A stretch of DNA of 64,000 nucleotides from Ruminococcus flavefaciens 007c. GTDB taxonomy: Bacteria > Bacillota > Clostridia > Oscillospirales > Ruminococcaceae. Both the position numbers and the translations under genes were made by a program. Shown piece after piece: positions 23,596 to 32,633 of the stretch (its first letter is position 1; each line of letters opens with the position of its first letter). The stretch is taken from positions 1 through 64,000 of the forward strand of contig NZ_ATAX01000008.1 in NCBI RefSeq assembly GCF_000571935.1, given 5' to 3'. Below the pieces are notes generated by a model. The model had not been told where the DNA came from. It ran no database searches and worked only from the letters and a program-made list of their open reading frames with translations.

Positions 23596-26235
23596 ATGAA
23601 AAAAATGATTTCTTGTCTCGCAGCACTTGCTTTGCTCGCAGCAATGCCTGCAGCTTCAGCTTTTGCAGCAGAAACAGCACCCGCTTCAGCATCAGCAGAA
23701 GCAGCTTACGATGAAACAGACATCAGGAACCTTGCAGGTCAGTGGAAGTATCAGGTAGCTCCCGAAGGCATGAATATAACGGCGGGCATGACCGACAACG
23801 GCATAGTGACCGTTAAAGAAGACGGTACATATACATATACCGACCTTGAAGGCAATACACATTCAGGTACAGTAAAGCTTGATTATGATACATTCGGCGG
23901 GGAATACAAAGTTCCGTTCTTTGCATTCTATGAGGGAGACAGCTTCTTCATCGGCTGCTACTGTCAGCAGAATAACCCCAATGCATTTATCATCGGAAAC
24001 GGCGGAACAGCTCAGCTGTTATCTGTTGACGCTGACTTTTCGGCAATAGAAGGCGAATGGGAAGCGGCTGACGTTGACGGAAGAGTCTTCAATATCTATC
24101 AGAACGGTGCATATACCGTTACTTATACCGACGATTCCACAGAAAATGGTTTCATCACCATCGGAAGCAAGATGTTTGCCGAGGACGACGGCGGCAAGTG
24201 GTACAATTTCTACAACGAAAGCGGAATGGCATGGATCGGCTTCCCCGTTACCGAAAACAAGACTGTCAATGAGCTGAAAGCAGGAGATTTTACTCTCAGG
24301 CGCAAAACAAATAAATACGGAGATCCCCTGAATCAATACGGATTCTACGAGCCCGCAGAGTATCCTGCAGCAGGCTTAAGCACAGCTGCTCTTATCGGCA
24401 CATGGAATGATGCTGCAGACACTGAGGCTGTGCTTACCATCACCGAAGGCAGAAGCTTCTATAACAGCAAGTTTGAGTATATCAACGGAACAGAGACTGT
24501 AAGAGGTTTCATAGATCTGGAATACCTCATTGATACTGAGGGCAGCAAAGAATATCGTTACAACTTCTATAATATCGACGGAGCATTCTGGTACAGCTTC
24601 AAGGCAGACGGAAATGTTCCTCTGAACGATATTTACTCAGGCAATGACGAAGAAATACATTTTGTCCGTCAGGAAGACGAAAAAAATGCCGACAAGAGCG
24701 AGATCGCAGCAGCAAGACTGAATGATCTCAACACTATCAACGGTATACTTTTTGCAAGTCCTGTATATACAGCAGAGGACAATGCGATCAAGGAGTATGT
24801 AAAGGTAACCGATGAGCGTTTTACTTCTGTTTCGGCTTTTAAGGACTTCATAAAACAGACCTGTACAGAATCACTTCAAGAAGATCTTTTAAACAGCTGC
24901 GATGAATGCCTTATGGAAAAGAACGGTTCGCTCTATGCAAAGAAGGCAGGAATGTCATACATTATATTTGCAACGGAAGCTGATATAAATGTTACAGATC
25001 CTGCGATGAATCGTTTCAGAGTATACACAAATCATAATGACGCTCTTTACGGCCCTGCAACGGCTGCATTCTTCTTCGATGACGGAAGATGGAAGATAAG
25101 CAGCTATAGCAGCGGTATATATGTAGATACTGCGTCTGATAAGGAGGATAAGACTGAGGGTGCCAAAAGAGTTATGAAAAACTTCAATGTAATTATGGCA
25201 TTAACCGGTGCAAGTCCTGCTTATACTGCCGATGACGGAAAAGTAAATGGTTATGTAAAGGTAACTGACAGCCGTTTTACTTCTATAGCTGACCTATATG
25301 CATTTGTTGCAGATAATTTCACAGGAGAAGCAAAAGAAGTTTTTAACAGGTACATTGATGGTTATTTCATTGAGAAGGACGGTTCACTCTATGTACAATT
25401 TATACCGCGTTCTTTCTATCAGTTCCATACAGAGAACGGTGTTACCATCAAAAATCCTGCTATGGACTACTGCACAGCCATAGCCAATAAGGGCGATGAA
25501 CTCTTCGGTGTTGGCAAAGCATTACTCAAATGCGAAAACGGCAAATGGCATATCGAAAGCTATGAATTCGGTGATTTTTACGGAGCCGAAATGCATGATG
25601 TTTCTGAGATATCAGGCACATGGGACGAAGTTGATACACTTTATCCAAGAACCCTTATTATAAGGGACGACGGTTCTTTTAACCTTATCTTCATTGACGG
25701 AAGATTAATGTACGGTACTGTTAAGGTAGAAGACATCGGTTATCCTAACGGCAGCATGCAGACATGGTTCAATCTCTACGACGAAAACAATGAGTTCTAT
25801 ACAGGCTTTGAAGCAACTTCACAGACTCCTCTTAACGATCTCTATACAGGTCAGGACGGATCACAGCATTTTGTCCGCTATATAGAACCTGAGTACAAAT
25901 ATTCAACAGATGAACTTCAGAAAATGGCTGCAAAGGATTATGAGGAAAAAACAGGTATCCGTCCGGCTGAAACACATTCAATGACTAATGTGGGCGGTTC
26001 CGTAACTGTTGTATTCACAGATAAAAACGGCGAGGATTTTGACGCATACACCGTTGATCCCGATACAGGCATCGGCGAGAAGTTCTCTGACGGCAGCGCG
26101 GTAAATCTCCCGCAGACAGGCAACAATTCACTGGCAATGGCAGGAGCGCTGGCGGGCGCATCAGCTCTTACACTTCTTGGTGTGGGCGCTGTGATCAAGT
26201 CCGGAAAGCTCCGCAAAAAAGAAGATGAAGAATAA
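23596..26235 (+). CDS. LPQTG cell-wall-anchored protein with repeated GxW and IseA-like domains
   Basis: This is an 879-residue secreted protein with a signal peptide (cut near AFAA). GxW domains are at about 46-146 (AGQWKYQ), 150-239 (EGEWEAAD) and 265-358 (IGTWNDAA). Two IseA-like repeats at about 376-505 and 529-661 share YVKVTDxRFTS, EKxGSLY and a final W-x-I-x-SY. A fourth GxW domain is at about 672-765 (SGTWDEVD), followed by a PepSY-like segment (about 770-832). The sorting signal is LPQTG at 838-842 with a hydrophobic helix and KLRKKEDEE tail. The sortase gene overlaps its stop codon by 11 bases. It should be covalently fixed to peptidoglycan and could act as a wall-bound sensor or autolysin inhibitor; that function is inferred from domains. 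Confidence 0.85.
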   Translation: MKKMISCLAALALLAAMPAASAFAAETAPASASAEAAYDETDIRNLAGQWKYQVAPEGMNITAGMTDNGIVTVKEDGTYTYTDLEGNTHSGTVKLDYDTFGGEYKVPFFAFYEGDSFFIGCYCQQNNPNAFIIGNGGTAQLLSVDADFSAIEGEWEAADVDGRVFNIYQNGAYTVTYTDDSTENGFITIGSKMFAEDDGGKWYNFYNESGMAWIGFPVTENKTVNELKAGDFTLRRKTNKYGDPLNQYGFYEPAEYPAAGLSTAALIGTWNDAADTEAVLTITEGRSFYNSKFEYINGTETVRGFIDLEYLIDTEGSKEYRYNFYNIDGAFWYSFKADGNVPLNDIYSGNDEEIHFVRQEDEKNADKSEIAAARLNDLNTINGILFASPVYTAEDNAIKEYVKVTDERFTSVSAFKDFIKQTCTESLQEDLLNSCDECLMEKNGSLYAKKAGMSYIIFATEADINVTDPAMNRFRVYTNHNDALYGPATAAFFFDDGRWKISSYSSGIYVDTASDKEDKTEGAKRVMKNFNVIMALTGASPAYTADDGKVNGYVKVTDSRFTSIADLYAFVADNFTGEAKEVFNRYIDGYFIEKDGSLYVQFIPRSFYQFHTENGVTIKNPAMDYCTAIANKGDELFGVGKALLKCENGKWHIESYEFGDFYGAEMHDVSEISGTWDEVDTLYPRTLIIRDDGSFNLIFIDGRLMYGTVKVEDIGYPNGSMQTWFNLYDENNEFYTGFEATSQTPLNDLYTGQDGSQHFVRYIEPEYKYSTDELQKMAAKDYEEKTGIRPAETHSMTNVGGSVTVVFTDKNGEDFDAYTVDPDTGIGEKFSDGSAVNLPQTGNNSLAMAGALAGASALTLLGVGAVIKSGKLRKKEDEE

Positions 26236-26776
26236 TATATCCGATACATTACAGAAGAAAAATAATATGCAGCGGGTCCTGTTTGCAGCAGGACTCATTG
26301 CAATATTTATCGGCACAGGTATACTCGGCTTTTTCGGTGCGAGGAAGATATACAGGGAATACCGCAAGTATCAGCTGATGCGTGATAATCCCGTTATCGA
26401 GATAACCGATCTGAAAATAAAAGCTCCGATACTCGAGGGAACGGATAACAAGACCATCTCAAGGGCAGTCGGCCACTTTATCGGAACAGGAGATCTCGGC
26501 AAAGGCAATTATTGCATTGCAGGCCACAGCAGTACAATCTACAAGGAGTATTTCAACAACCTGAAAAACGTCCGCAGCGGTATGCAGATAACACTGTATG
26601 ACAAGCAGAAAAACCGCTATATCTATACAGTCAGGGAAAGCTTTATCGTTGATCCCGACGAAACATGGATACTTGACGATTTCGGTGATGACAGGATAAC
26701 CATTGTCACCTGCACCGATGACGGAAAACAGCGGCAGGTCGTGGTCGGAATATACCAAAAAGCAGGCAGCCGCTGA
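26225..26776 (+). CDS. Sortase, probably class D
   Basis: This 183-residue membrane-anchored transpeptidase cuts LPxTG signals and joins the protein to the wall. An N-terminal helix (about 17-40) precedes the catalytic barrel. His101 in IAGHSSTIY, Cys163 in ITIVTCTDDG and Arg170 in KQRQVV form the active site. The small size, a single N-terminal anchor and the TxTC motif fit class D best. Its start overlaps the LPQTG gene by 11 bases, so the pair is translationally coupled and this is a dedicated sortase for that substrate. A terminator lies at 26869-26905. Confidence 0.93.
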   Translation: MKNNISDTLQKKNNMQRVLFAAGLIAIFIGTGILGFFGARKIYREYRKYQLMRDNPVIEITDLKIKAPILEGTDNKTISRAVGHFIGTGDLGKGNYCIAGHSSTIYKEYFNNLKNVRSGMQITLYDKQKNRYIYTVRESFIVDPDETWILDDFGDDRITIVTCTDDGKQRQVVVGIYQKAGSR

Positions 26777-27211
26777 GGCTGTCTGCTCTGTTATCATCAG
26801 GATAATCAGGCTGTAGAATCCCGCACCCGCAGTCTCGCATCTTGGCTGATATAATAACACTGTAAAACAGTGCAGCAGTTCACTTTTACTGCTGCACTTT
26901 TCTTTATATCAAATCAGTTGTTAACCATGGTTAACGATCGTATAAAAAATCAATGTATTCCGATAATAGATTTTTCAAAAGGCTGATCGTAAAACAACAC
27001 AGCAGCGTTGTTTTAAATGCGGAGTTAATATATGGGCATCTTCGGCAATCGCTCATTTTACATTCCGACGTATTCTTTTTTATATATACAAATTGTATAT
27101 CGCAAACAAGATTGATTAAAATTATAAAATATAGCTGCACAGAAAAACCGTCTATAATTGTTTGTTTTAAACAAAAAAGTGCTGAAATCAAAAATCTTTT
27201 ATGCATTTCTC
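26777..27211. other. Intergenic region after the sortase operon
   Basis: No gene is seen. It contains the sortase terminator, a perfect 16-bp palindrome GTTAACCATGGTTAAC at 26920-26935, and an AT-rich stretch of about 270 bases without supported ORFs. Confidence 0.5.
26869..26905 (+). terminator. Terminator of LPQTG-sortase operon
   Basis: Stem AGTGCAGCAGT / ACTGCTGCACT with loop TCACTTTT, then TTTCTTT. Confidence 0.88.
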
Positions 27212-27240
27212 TTGAATTTAATTATACTATGTGGTATAAT
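27212..27240 (+). promoter_or_regulatory. Promoter of deaminase-like / GGDEF operon
   Basis: TTGAAT (27212-27217) and TATAAT (27235-27240) have a 17-base spacer. The leader to ATG 27350 is about 100 bases. Confidence 0.75.
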
Positions 27241-27349
27241 ATCGGTATGATGTAAAGATATATTGGGAGCATTTAACACTTGGCCGGTGCATAAAAATGT
27301 TAAGAAATTTCTTGTTTTTGTACTGACTGCATGATATGAGGTGAAAAAA

Positions 27350-28108
27350 ATGAACACAGATGCAATTTTTAACGCTGCACAGACTTTAGCAATAAAAATG
27401 CTTGAATCAGGTGCTTATGTTTCTCCCGCTGATACTGTATGTGCTCTCGAAGCTGCTTCGGGAAGGATCTATACTGGCATCAGCCGCACGGACATGAATA
27501 TTGCTGTTCATGCTGAAGTAGATGCTGTAAGGAATATGCTTGCTTCGGGCGAAAGCACGATCAGAGGTCTTCTCCTTATCAGTACACAGAGCAGAACTCC
27601 TCTTCTGCCCTGCAACCAATGTTTAGGGTATATCCTGTCACTTTCTCCGGAGAACGGAGGATGTATGATAATGATGCCTGACAGAATGATCAACATCTAT
27701 GATGTTTGTATGTTCGCTGCTCCTATGGGAAATCCCGCGCCTGCTCCGTTCATGGGCAATGCTATGCCGCGGAACACTCATGCGGCACCTGTCGTGCCAA
27801 ATGTGCCGATACCTCCGGTCATGCCTGAGCCCGTCAACACTCCTGTATCGTCTGAGCCTGTTAGTACTCCTGTAACGCCCGAACCTGTCAGCAATCCTGT
27901 AGCAGCTGAACCGGTAAGGCCGGCTGCCAGTGAGAACAGTGTCAGTGTGCAGGAAGCCGATTTAGCAACAAATATGCAGAATGCAACGGGAGACCTTCTT
28001 AAGGGGAAAGTAAGCAGTCTTCTTAAAGTTGCAGCGGATGACGATACGGATGAATTTCTCGATAGTCTTCCGACAAAGAAAAAACGTTTCGGTCTATTTA
28101 AAAAATAA
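27350..28108 (+). CDS. Cytidine-deaminase-fold protein with Pro-rich repeat tail
   Basis: This 252-residue protein has an N-terminal cytidine/deoxycytidylate deaminase-like domain (about 1-125). The zinc motifs are HAEVDAVRN and PCNQC, so catalytic residues are in place. It continues into a Pro/Val-rich stretch of PEPVxTPVxx repeats (about 155-195) and a charged C-terminus ending KKKRFGLFKK. The combination is odd for a pyrimidine salvage enzyme. The tail suggests a scaffold or membrane association. I prefer ATG 27350 (7 bases after GAGGTG) over the GTG at 27341. It is the first gene of an operon with the GGDEF-type membrane protein 18 bases downstream. Confidence 0.72.
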   Translation: MNTDAIFNAAQTLAIKMLESGAYVSPADTVCALEAASGRIYTGISRTDMNIAVHAEVDAVRNMLASGESTIRGLLLISTQSRTPLLPCNQCLGYILSLSPENGGCMIMMPDRMINIYDVCMFAAPMGNPAPAPFMGNAMPRNTHAAPVVPNVPIPPVMPEPVNTPVSSEPVSTPVTPEPVSNPVAAEPVRPAASENSVSVQEADLATNMQNATGDLLKGKVSSLLKVAADDDTDEFLDSLPTKKKRFGLFKK

Positions 28109-28126
28109 GGGTGGGAGGAAGTTAAA

Positions 28127-29641
28127 ATGAAAGGTTCCAAGAAGATCTCAGCTATTACTTTACTGTTAATAATCCAGCTTGTGGTAATGATAATCCTGTC
28201 GATCATCATTACAGCGACAATCAGCTATACAACAAGACGAAACTCCATGCAGCATATGCAGACCATAATTGACGAACGTGCTCATATCATAAAGACTTAT
28301 GTTAAAAACTCCGAGAATATCCTTACATATTACAGCAAGGCTTCACAGATCACAGATCTGCTGAAGGATCCCGAAAATACCGAGCTCCAGGAAAGAGCTC
28401 AGGCCTATACCGCAGCTTATTCTGCCGATATCGAAAACCTCGAGGGTATTTATGTCAGCGAATGGAACACTCACGTTCTCGCTCATACAAATCCCGAAGT
28501 TGTAGGCATGATAACCCGTAAGGATCCCGAGCCTCTGAAGCAGCTGCAGGACGCAATGCTGGCCGCAGGAAACGGCGTTTACGATACAGGTATCATCATA
28601 TCTCCAGCCAGCGGCAAGCAGATCGTATCCATGTATAAGGCTGTATACGATGAAAACGGCAATCCAATAGGACTTGTTGGTATCGGTATATTTACAAACA
28701 GACTCATTGAAACTCTTGATTCGCTGAAGATAAAAGGTCTCAGCGAAACATCATACAGCATGGTAAATGTCAACGACAGCAAGTATGTATTCAACAAGAA
28801 CAGCGATCTAGTAGGTCAGCTGGCCGAAAATCCCAAGATACAGTCTATATGCGCAAGCAATAAGGGCCGCAAGGCAAGTGATTCCGGAAGCTTTGAGCAT
28901 AAGGAAAACGGCAAAAAGTACATCTCTATTTATTCCTATATCCCCGAGCACGGCTGGATACTAATGCTTGACGATACCAAGAAAGAGATATATTCTCTTA
29001 CCAACGTCATGAGAATATATATGGGAATATTCGGACTTGCCATTATCGGTCTGATGCTTCTCTTCAGCTTCATAAACAAGAAGCAGGAAAAGGTAAATCA
29101 GAAGCTTGCTTCCACCATCGTCAAGAGCAATAAGACCAAGGAATCGCTCTATACCGCGATGTTCAAGGACGTTCTCACAGAGACCAGCAACCGTATCGCC
29201 TTCTCTATGGACATTGACGAAGCCAACAAGCAGAAGAAGCCTTATTACTTCGTAATGTTCGATATCGATAACTTCAGCGGAGTAAACGCTAAGTACGGAA
29301 ACGACGTAGGCGACTGGCTCCTTGTAAAGACTTCCGAAACGCTCAGGCAGGTATTCAAGGACGGAAAGCTCTACCGCACAGGCTCTGACGAATTTGTTGT
29401 TGCGATACCTGATAAAAGCGGAAATACAGCTTCCGATACTATAAATAATCTTGCGTCCGAAGCTTACCGTAAGCTCACATCTACTCAGACAACTCCCATG
29501 GGCAAGATCAACTTCGGATATAAGGCATCTGTGGTCAGAAAGAAGGGCGAGATCAATACAGCTGTCATAGCTGCCCTCAAGGATATGATAAACAACAATA
29601 ATAATGCTGCATCAGGTCAGATCATGTATAAAGAGATGTAA
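28127..29641 (+). CDS. Membrane Cache-sensor protein with variant GGDEF (GSDEF) domain
   Basis: This 504-residue protein has two membrane helices (about residues 10-35 and 293-313) flanking an extracellular double-Cache-like sensor domain (about 40-285, including YDTGIIISPASGKQIVSMYKA and NGNPIGLVGIGI). A cytoplasmic GGDEF-family domain follows (about 340-490) with DVLTETSNRIAF and FDIDNFSGVNAKYGN. The signature loop reads RTGSDEF (about 418-422) where active diguanylate cyclases have GGDEF. The Ser change may reduce or alter nucleotide synthesis. It is co-transcribed with the deaminase-like gene, and a terminator follows. Confidence 0.88.
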   Translation: MKGSKKISAITLLLIIQLVVMIILSIIITATISYTTRRNSMQHMQTIIDERAHIIKTYVKNSENILTYYSKASQITDLLKDPENTELQERAQAYTAAYSADIENLEGIYVSEWNTHVLAHTNPEVVGMITRKDPEPLKQLQDAMLAAGNGVYDTGIIISPASGKQIVSMYKAVYDENGNPIGLVGIGIFTNRLIETLDSLKIKGLSETSYSMVNVNDSKYVFNKNSDLVGQLAENPKIQSICASNKGRKASDSGSFEHKENGKKYISIYSYIPEHGWILMLDDTKKEIYSLTNVMRIYMGIFGLAIIGLMLLFSFINKKQEKVNQKLASTIVKSNKTKESLYTAMFKDVLTETSNRIAFSMDIDEANKQKKPYYFVMFDIDNFSGVNAKYGNDVGDWLLVKTSETLRQVFKDGKLYRTGSDEFVVAIPDKSGNTASDTINNLASEAYRKLTSTQTTPMGKINFGYKASVVRKKGEINTAVIAALKDMINNNNNAASGQIMYKEM

Positions 29642-29671
29642 AAACCAAACTAAGCTTACAGGCTATTAATC

Positions 29672-29706
29672 AAAACAGGTAGAACTTTTTATGTTCTGCC
29701 TGTTTT
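29672..29706. terminator. Terminator after GSDEF gene
   Basis: Stem AAAACAGGTAGAAC / GTTCTGCCTGTTTT (one G-T pair), loop TTTTTAT, then CTATTCTG. Confidence 0.75.
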
Positions 29707-29806
29707 CTATTCTGTTATTTTTACTTATATTGAAAGTCAATACATGGTTCTTCGTCAGATAATTTTTCAACATATTCTCAATTAAGTATCATTTAATTTT
29801 ACTCCT

Positions 29807-30643
29807 TTAATTATATTTTGAAAAAAAAACTTCAATATTGTATTCATTTTCGTTTCTAGTTGATAAGAACTCGTCTTGATATACCTTATTTTTATTTGAA
29901 TTAAACGCAAAGCTGTAAAAACCTATATAATCTTCACTCTCGTAATATTCTCTTATATTACCATAGTCCATATTATTTACATCATAGTCTTTTACAACAT
30001 TAATTCTATGACGTCCATCCAATTCATGCTCATAAAGCCATTTAGCGTAATTAACAGCGAATTCTTCCACCTGATCTGTGTTGCAAATATCTTCATTTAC
30101 AAAAATAATGTCAGAAACGCCGAGTTTCCACTGGAAATCTCCGTCTACTACTTCATTTTTTTCAATATCGCAGGCATTTACACTGAAAAAAGCAATGACC
30201 TGATCGGATTTAAAATAATCCTTCATAAAGTCGTTTGCCATTCTCTCAGCGTAGTCGACGATTGATCTGTCACTGTAATCATCAGTAAAACCGTCCTTTG
30301 TTGCCCTGACGGTAACGGTATTTCTGCCGTAATCCGCTCCCAGTAATCTCGGATAAGCATACAGTGTTTCCGTCTGATTTGCAGCAGGTTCGAGATATCC
30401 CCCATAGATGAACTCCTCGTCATACTTCTCGTTGAGATAGGTTATCATCTCATAGATACGCTGTATCGAGCGCAGCTGAGAGTCTGTCAGCTGATCAGCC
30501 TCTGTGGGAAGTCCCTCTGCTGCAAGCACTTCCTTCTGCCAGTCGTTAAGGTTATTCACTGATTTAGTTCTATCTTTTGCACCGCAGGAGAACATAGCCG
30601 ATATCATTACTGCTGCAGTGATAACTGAAAATATCTTTTTCAT
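29807..30643 (-). CDS. Lipoprotein of unknown function, copy B2
   Basis: This 278-residue lipoprotein (lipobox MFSC) is the inverted counterpart of copy B1. Its first 110 residues match B1 almost completely, and the DNA there differs mostly at silent sites. Its C-terminal half (ending NENEYNIEVFFSKYN) instead matches copy A1 (QNEYTIEDFFSKYN). Start ATG 30643 has AAGGAT upstream and lies 12 bases after copy A2. The function is unknown. Confidence 0.82.
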   Translation of the reverse strand: MKKIFSVITAAVMISAMFSCGAKDRTKSVNNLNDWQKEVLAAEGLPTEADQLTDSQLRSIQRIYEMITYLNEKYDEEFIYGGYLEPAANQTETLYAYPRLLGADYGRNTVTVRATKDGFTDDYSDRSIVDYAERMANDFMKDYFKSDQVIAFFSVNACDIEKNEVVDGDFQWKLGVSDIIFVNEDICNTDQVEEFAVNYAKWLYEHELDGRHRINVVKDYDVNNMDYGNIREYYESEDYIGFYSFAFNSNKNKVYQDEFLSTRNENEYNIEVFFSKYN

Positions 30644-30655
30644 TTTTTATCCTTC

Positions 30656-31489
30656 TTATTTATATTTAGAAAAAAATTCATCTATTGAATAATCATTTAG
30701 AGCTCTTTCTCCTCTTAAATGCTCACTTTGTAATACATTTTTTTTATCTGAATCAAATCCAAAATTAAAATACCCTTTATAATAATCTGTATCATACATA
30801 TCAGCTATTTCACCATACGTTATGTTAGTAACATCATATTGCTGTAGAATATTTATCCTATGGTCGCCACTTAATTCATGCTCATAAAGCCATTTAGCGT
30901 AATTAACAGCGAATTCTTCTACCTGCTCAGCATTGCAAATATCCTCATTCACAAAGATAATATCGGAAACGCCGAGCTTCCACTGGAAATCTCCGTCTAC
31001 TACTTCATTTTTTTCAATATCGCAGGCATTTACACTGAAAAAAGCAATGACCTGATCGGATTTAAAATAATCCTTCATAAAGTCGTTTGCCATTTTCTCA
31101 GCGTAGTCGACGATTGATCTGTCACTGTAATCATCAGTAAAACCGTCTTTTGTTGCCCTGACTGTAACAGTATTCCTGCCGTAATCTGCTCCCAACAGCC
31201 GAGGATAAGCATACAGTGTTTCCATCTGATTTGCAGCAGGTTCGAGATATCCCCCATAGATGAACTCCTCGTCATACTTCTCGTTGAGATAGGTTATCAT
31301 CTTGTAGATACGCTGAATTGAGCGCAGTTGAGAGTCTGTCAGTTCGTCGGCTTCCGTTGGAAGTCCCTCTGCTGCAAGAAGCTCCTTCTGCAAGTCGTTG
31401 AGTTCTTTAGTTTTTGTTGAAGTCCTGCCGCATGAGAAAAGTCCTGCTGTTAAAATTGCTGCAGCCAGTAGTGCGATGATTTTTTTCAT
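30656..31489 (-). CDS. Lipoprotein of unknown function, copy A2
   Basis: This 277-residue lipoprotein (signal MKKIIALLAAAILTAGLFSC) is preceded by AAGGAG 8 bases before ATG 31489; an earlier frame start at 31561 lacks a ribosome site. Residues from the lipobox through the block CGRTSTKTKELND match copy A1, but the C-terminal third (DVTNITYGEIADMY, SEHLRGERALNDY) matches copy B1. It is the first gene of the inverted pair, with a TATAAT -10 about 30 bases upstream of the start. The function is unknown. Confidence 0.82.
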   Translation of the reverse strand: MKKIIALLAAAILTAGLFSCGRTSTKTKELNDLQKELLAAEGLPTEADELTDSQLRSIQRIYKMITYLNEKYDEEFIYGGYLEPAANQMETLYAYPRLLGADYGRNTVTVRATKDGFTDDYSDRSIVDYAEKMANDFMKDYFKSDQVIAFFSVNACDIEKNEVVDGDFQWKLGVSDIIFVNEDICNAEQVEEFAVNYAKWLYEHELSGDHRINILQQYDVTNITYGEIADMYDTDYYKGYFNFGFDSDKKNVLQSEHLRGERALNDYSIDEFFSKYK

Positions 31490-31616
31490 TAGTATCACTC
31501 CTTTGAATGTATTATAGCACATTTCATCTGCTTGAAAAAGACGTCGTTTGTCATTAATCATGTGACATTTGTCACTTCATACGGCAACAGGACATAATGA
31601 ACCCTGAAATAATAAT

Positions 31617-31650
31617 AACGCAGCTCATTTGAGCTGCGTTATCCATAGGT
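31617..31650. terminator. Hairpin terminator downstream of metF
   Basis: Perfect stem AACGCAGCTC / GAGCTGCGTT with loop ATTT. In the metF direction it is followed by ATTATTATTTC, a weak T-run. The rest of 31490-31745 holds only the A2 promoter and a GTGACATTTGTCAC palindrome. Confidence 0.7.
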
Positions 31651-31745
31651 AGAATGTTAAAAATGTAAGATCACGTGAATAATGCTGCTGTAAGACAGCT
31701 TTTACGACGTTAGTACAACAGTATTTACAGCTGCCCGCCTAAGGC

Positions 31746-32633
31746 CTATCTTACTGCCTGCAAGGAACGCTTTGCAGATATGAGGCTCTGTACAGCTTCG
31801 TATATTCTGTGAGCGACATAAGGATTGTTCATTGTATAGAGATGTATACCGTCCACGTCATCTGCAACCAGATCAATTATCTGATCAATTGCATATGCTA
31901 TGCCTGCTTCACGCAATGCCGTTTCGTTGTCTTCATACTTTTCAAGGATACGGACAAATTTCCTTGGCAACTCAACGCCGCAAAGCTTCACCATACGCTC
32001 TATCTGACGCTTGTTGGTAACAGGCATAATACCTGCCTCAACAGGCACATTTATGCCTGCGATACGTGCCTTTTCATAAAAGTCATAGAAATATCCGTTA
32101 TCAAGGAACAGCTGGCTTATAAGGTGATCCGCACCGCAGTCTACCTTATGCTTCAGCCACTTCATATCCTCAACGGCATTTCTGCTCTCGGGATGTATCT
32201 CGGGATAGCAGGCTGCTATAATATTGAAGTCATAATTATCCGCGATAAAGCTTATGAGTTCACTGGCGTGATGAAAATCACCGCTGCCTGACGAACCGTC
32301 GGCGCAGTCTCCGCGGAGAGCAAGGATATTCTCGATGCCATGCTCCTGCATACTGTCGAGTATTCCCCTTGCCTGCTCCTTTGTCAGGTCTATACACGGC
32401 AGATGAGCAACGCTCTCAACACCGTACCTGTTCTTTATATCGGAAGCTATCTGTATAGTCTTGCAGCCGTTTTTGCCGCCGCCTGCACCATAGGTCACGC
32501 TTATGAAATCGGGATGGATATCCGTCAGTTCATCGAGAGTATCATATATTACGCTCTCGTCCGCATCCGGCTTGGGCGGGAATATCTCAAGTGAGAATAT
32601 CGTCATATTCTCAAATAATTCAGCAGTTTTCAT
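31746..32633 (-). CDS. metF: 5,10-methylenetetrahydrofolate reductase
   Basis: MetF reduces methylene-THF to 5-methyl-THF, the methyl donor used by the neighbouring MetE. It has the N-terminal [14 protein letters not shown] with the catalytic Glu, the folate/FAD barrel strands SVTYGAGG and LALRGD, and FISQLFLDN. At 295 residues it is full length. It overlaps metE by 14 bases and so is translationally coupled, and it is the last gene of the metE-metF operon. The methionine branch therefore has its own folate supply. Confidence 0.95.
   Translation of the reverse strand: MKTAELFENMTIFSLEIFPPKPDADESVIYDTLDELTDIHPDFISVTYGAGGGKNGCKTIQIASDIKNRYGVESVAHLPCIDLTKEQARGILDSMQEHGIENILALRGDCADGSSGSGDFHHASELISFIADNYDFNIIAACYPEIHPESRNAVEDMKWLKHKVDCGADHLISQLFLDNGYFYDFYEKARIAGINVPVEAGIMPVTNKRQIERMVKLCGVELPRKFVRILEKYEDNETALREAGIAYAIDQIIDLVADDVDGIHLYTMNNPYVAHRIYEAVQSLISAKRSLQAVR

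Larger units (their letters stand above)
29807..31489 (-). repeat. Right arm of inverted lipoprotein-pair duplication
   Basis: This A2-B2 pair is in inverted orientation to A1-B1 at 5649-7328. Order and the 12-base spacing between the two genes are the same in both arms. Confidence 0.85.

Noticed and set aside
31562..31575. GTGACATTTGTCAC palindrome upstream of copy A2
   Set aside because: It is a single short palindrome with no second copy or promoter overlap; nothing supports a regulatory role.
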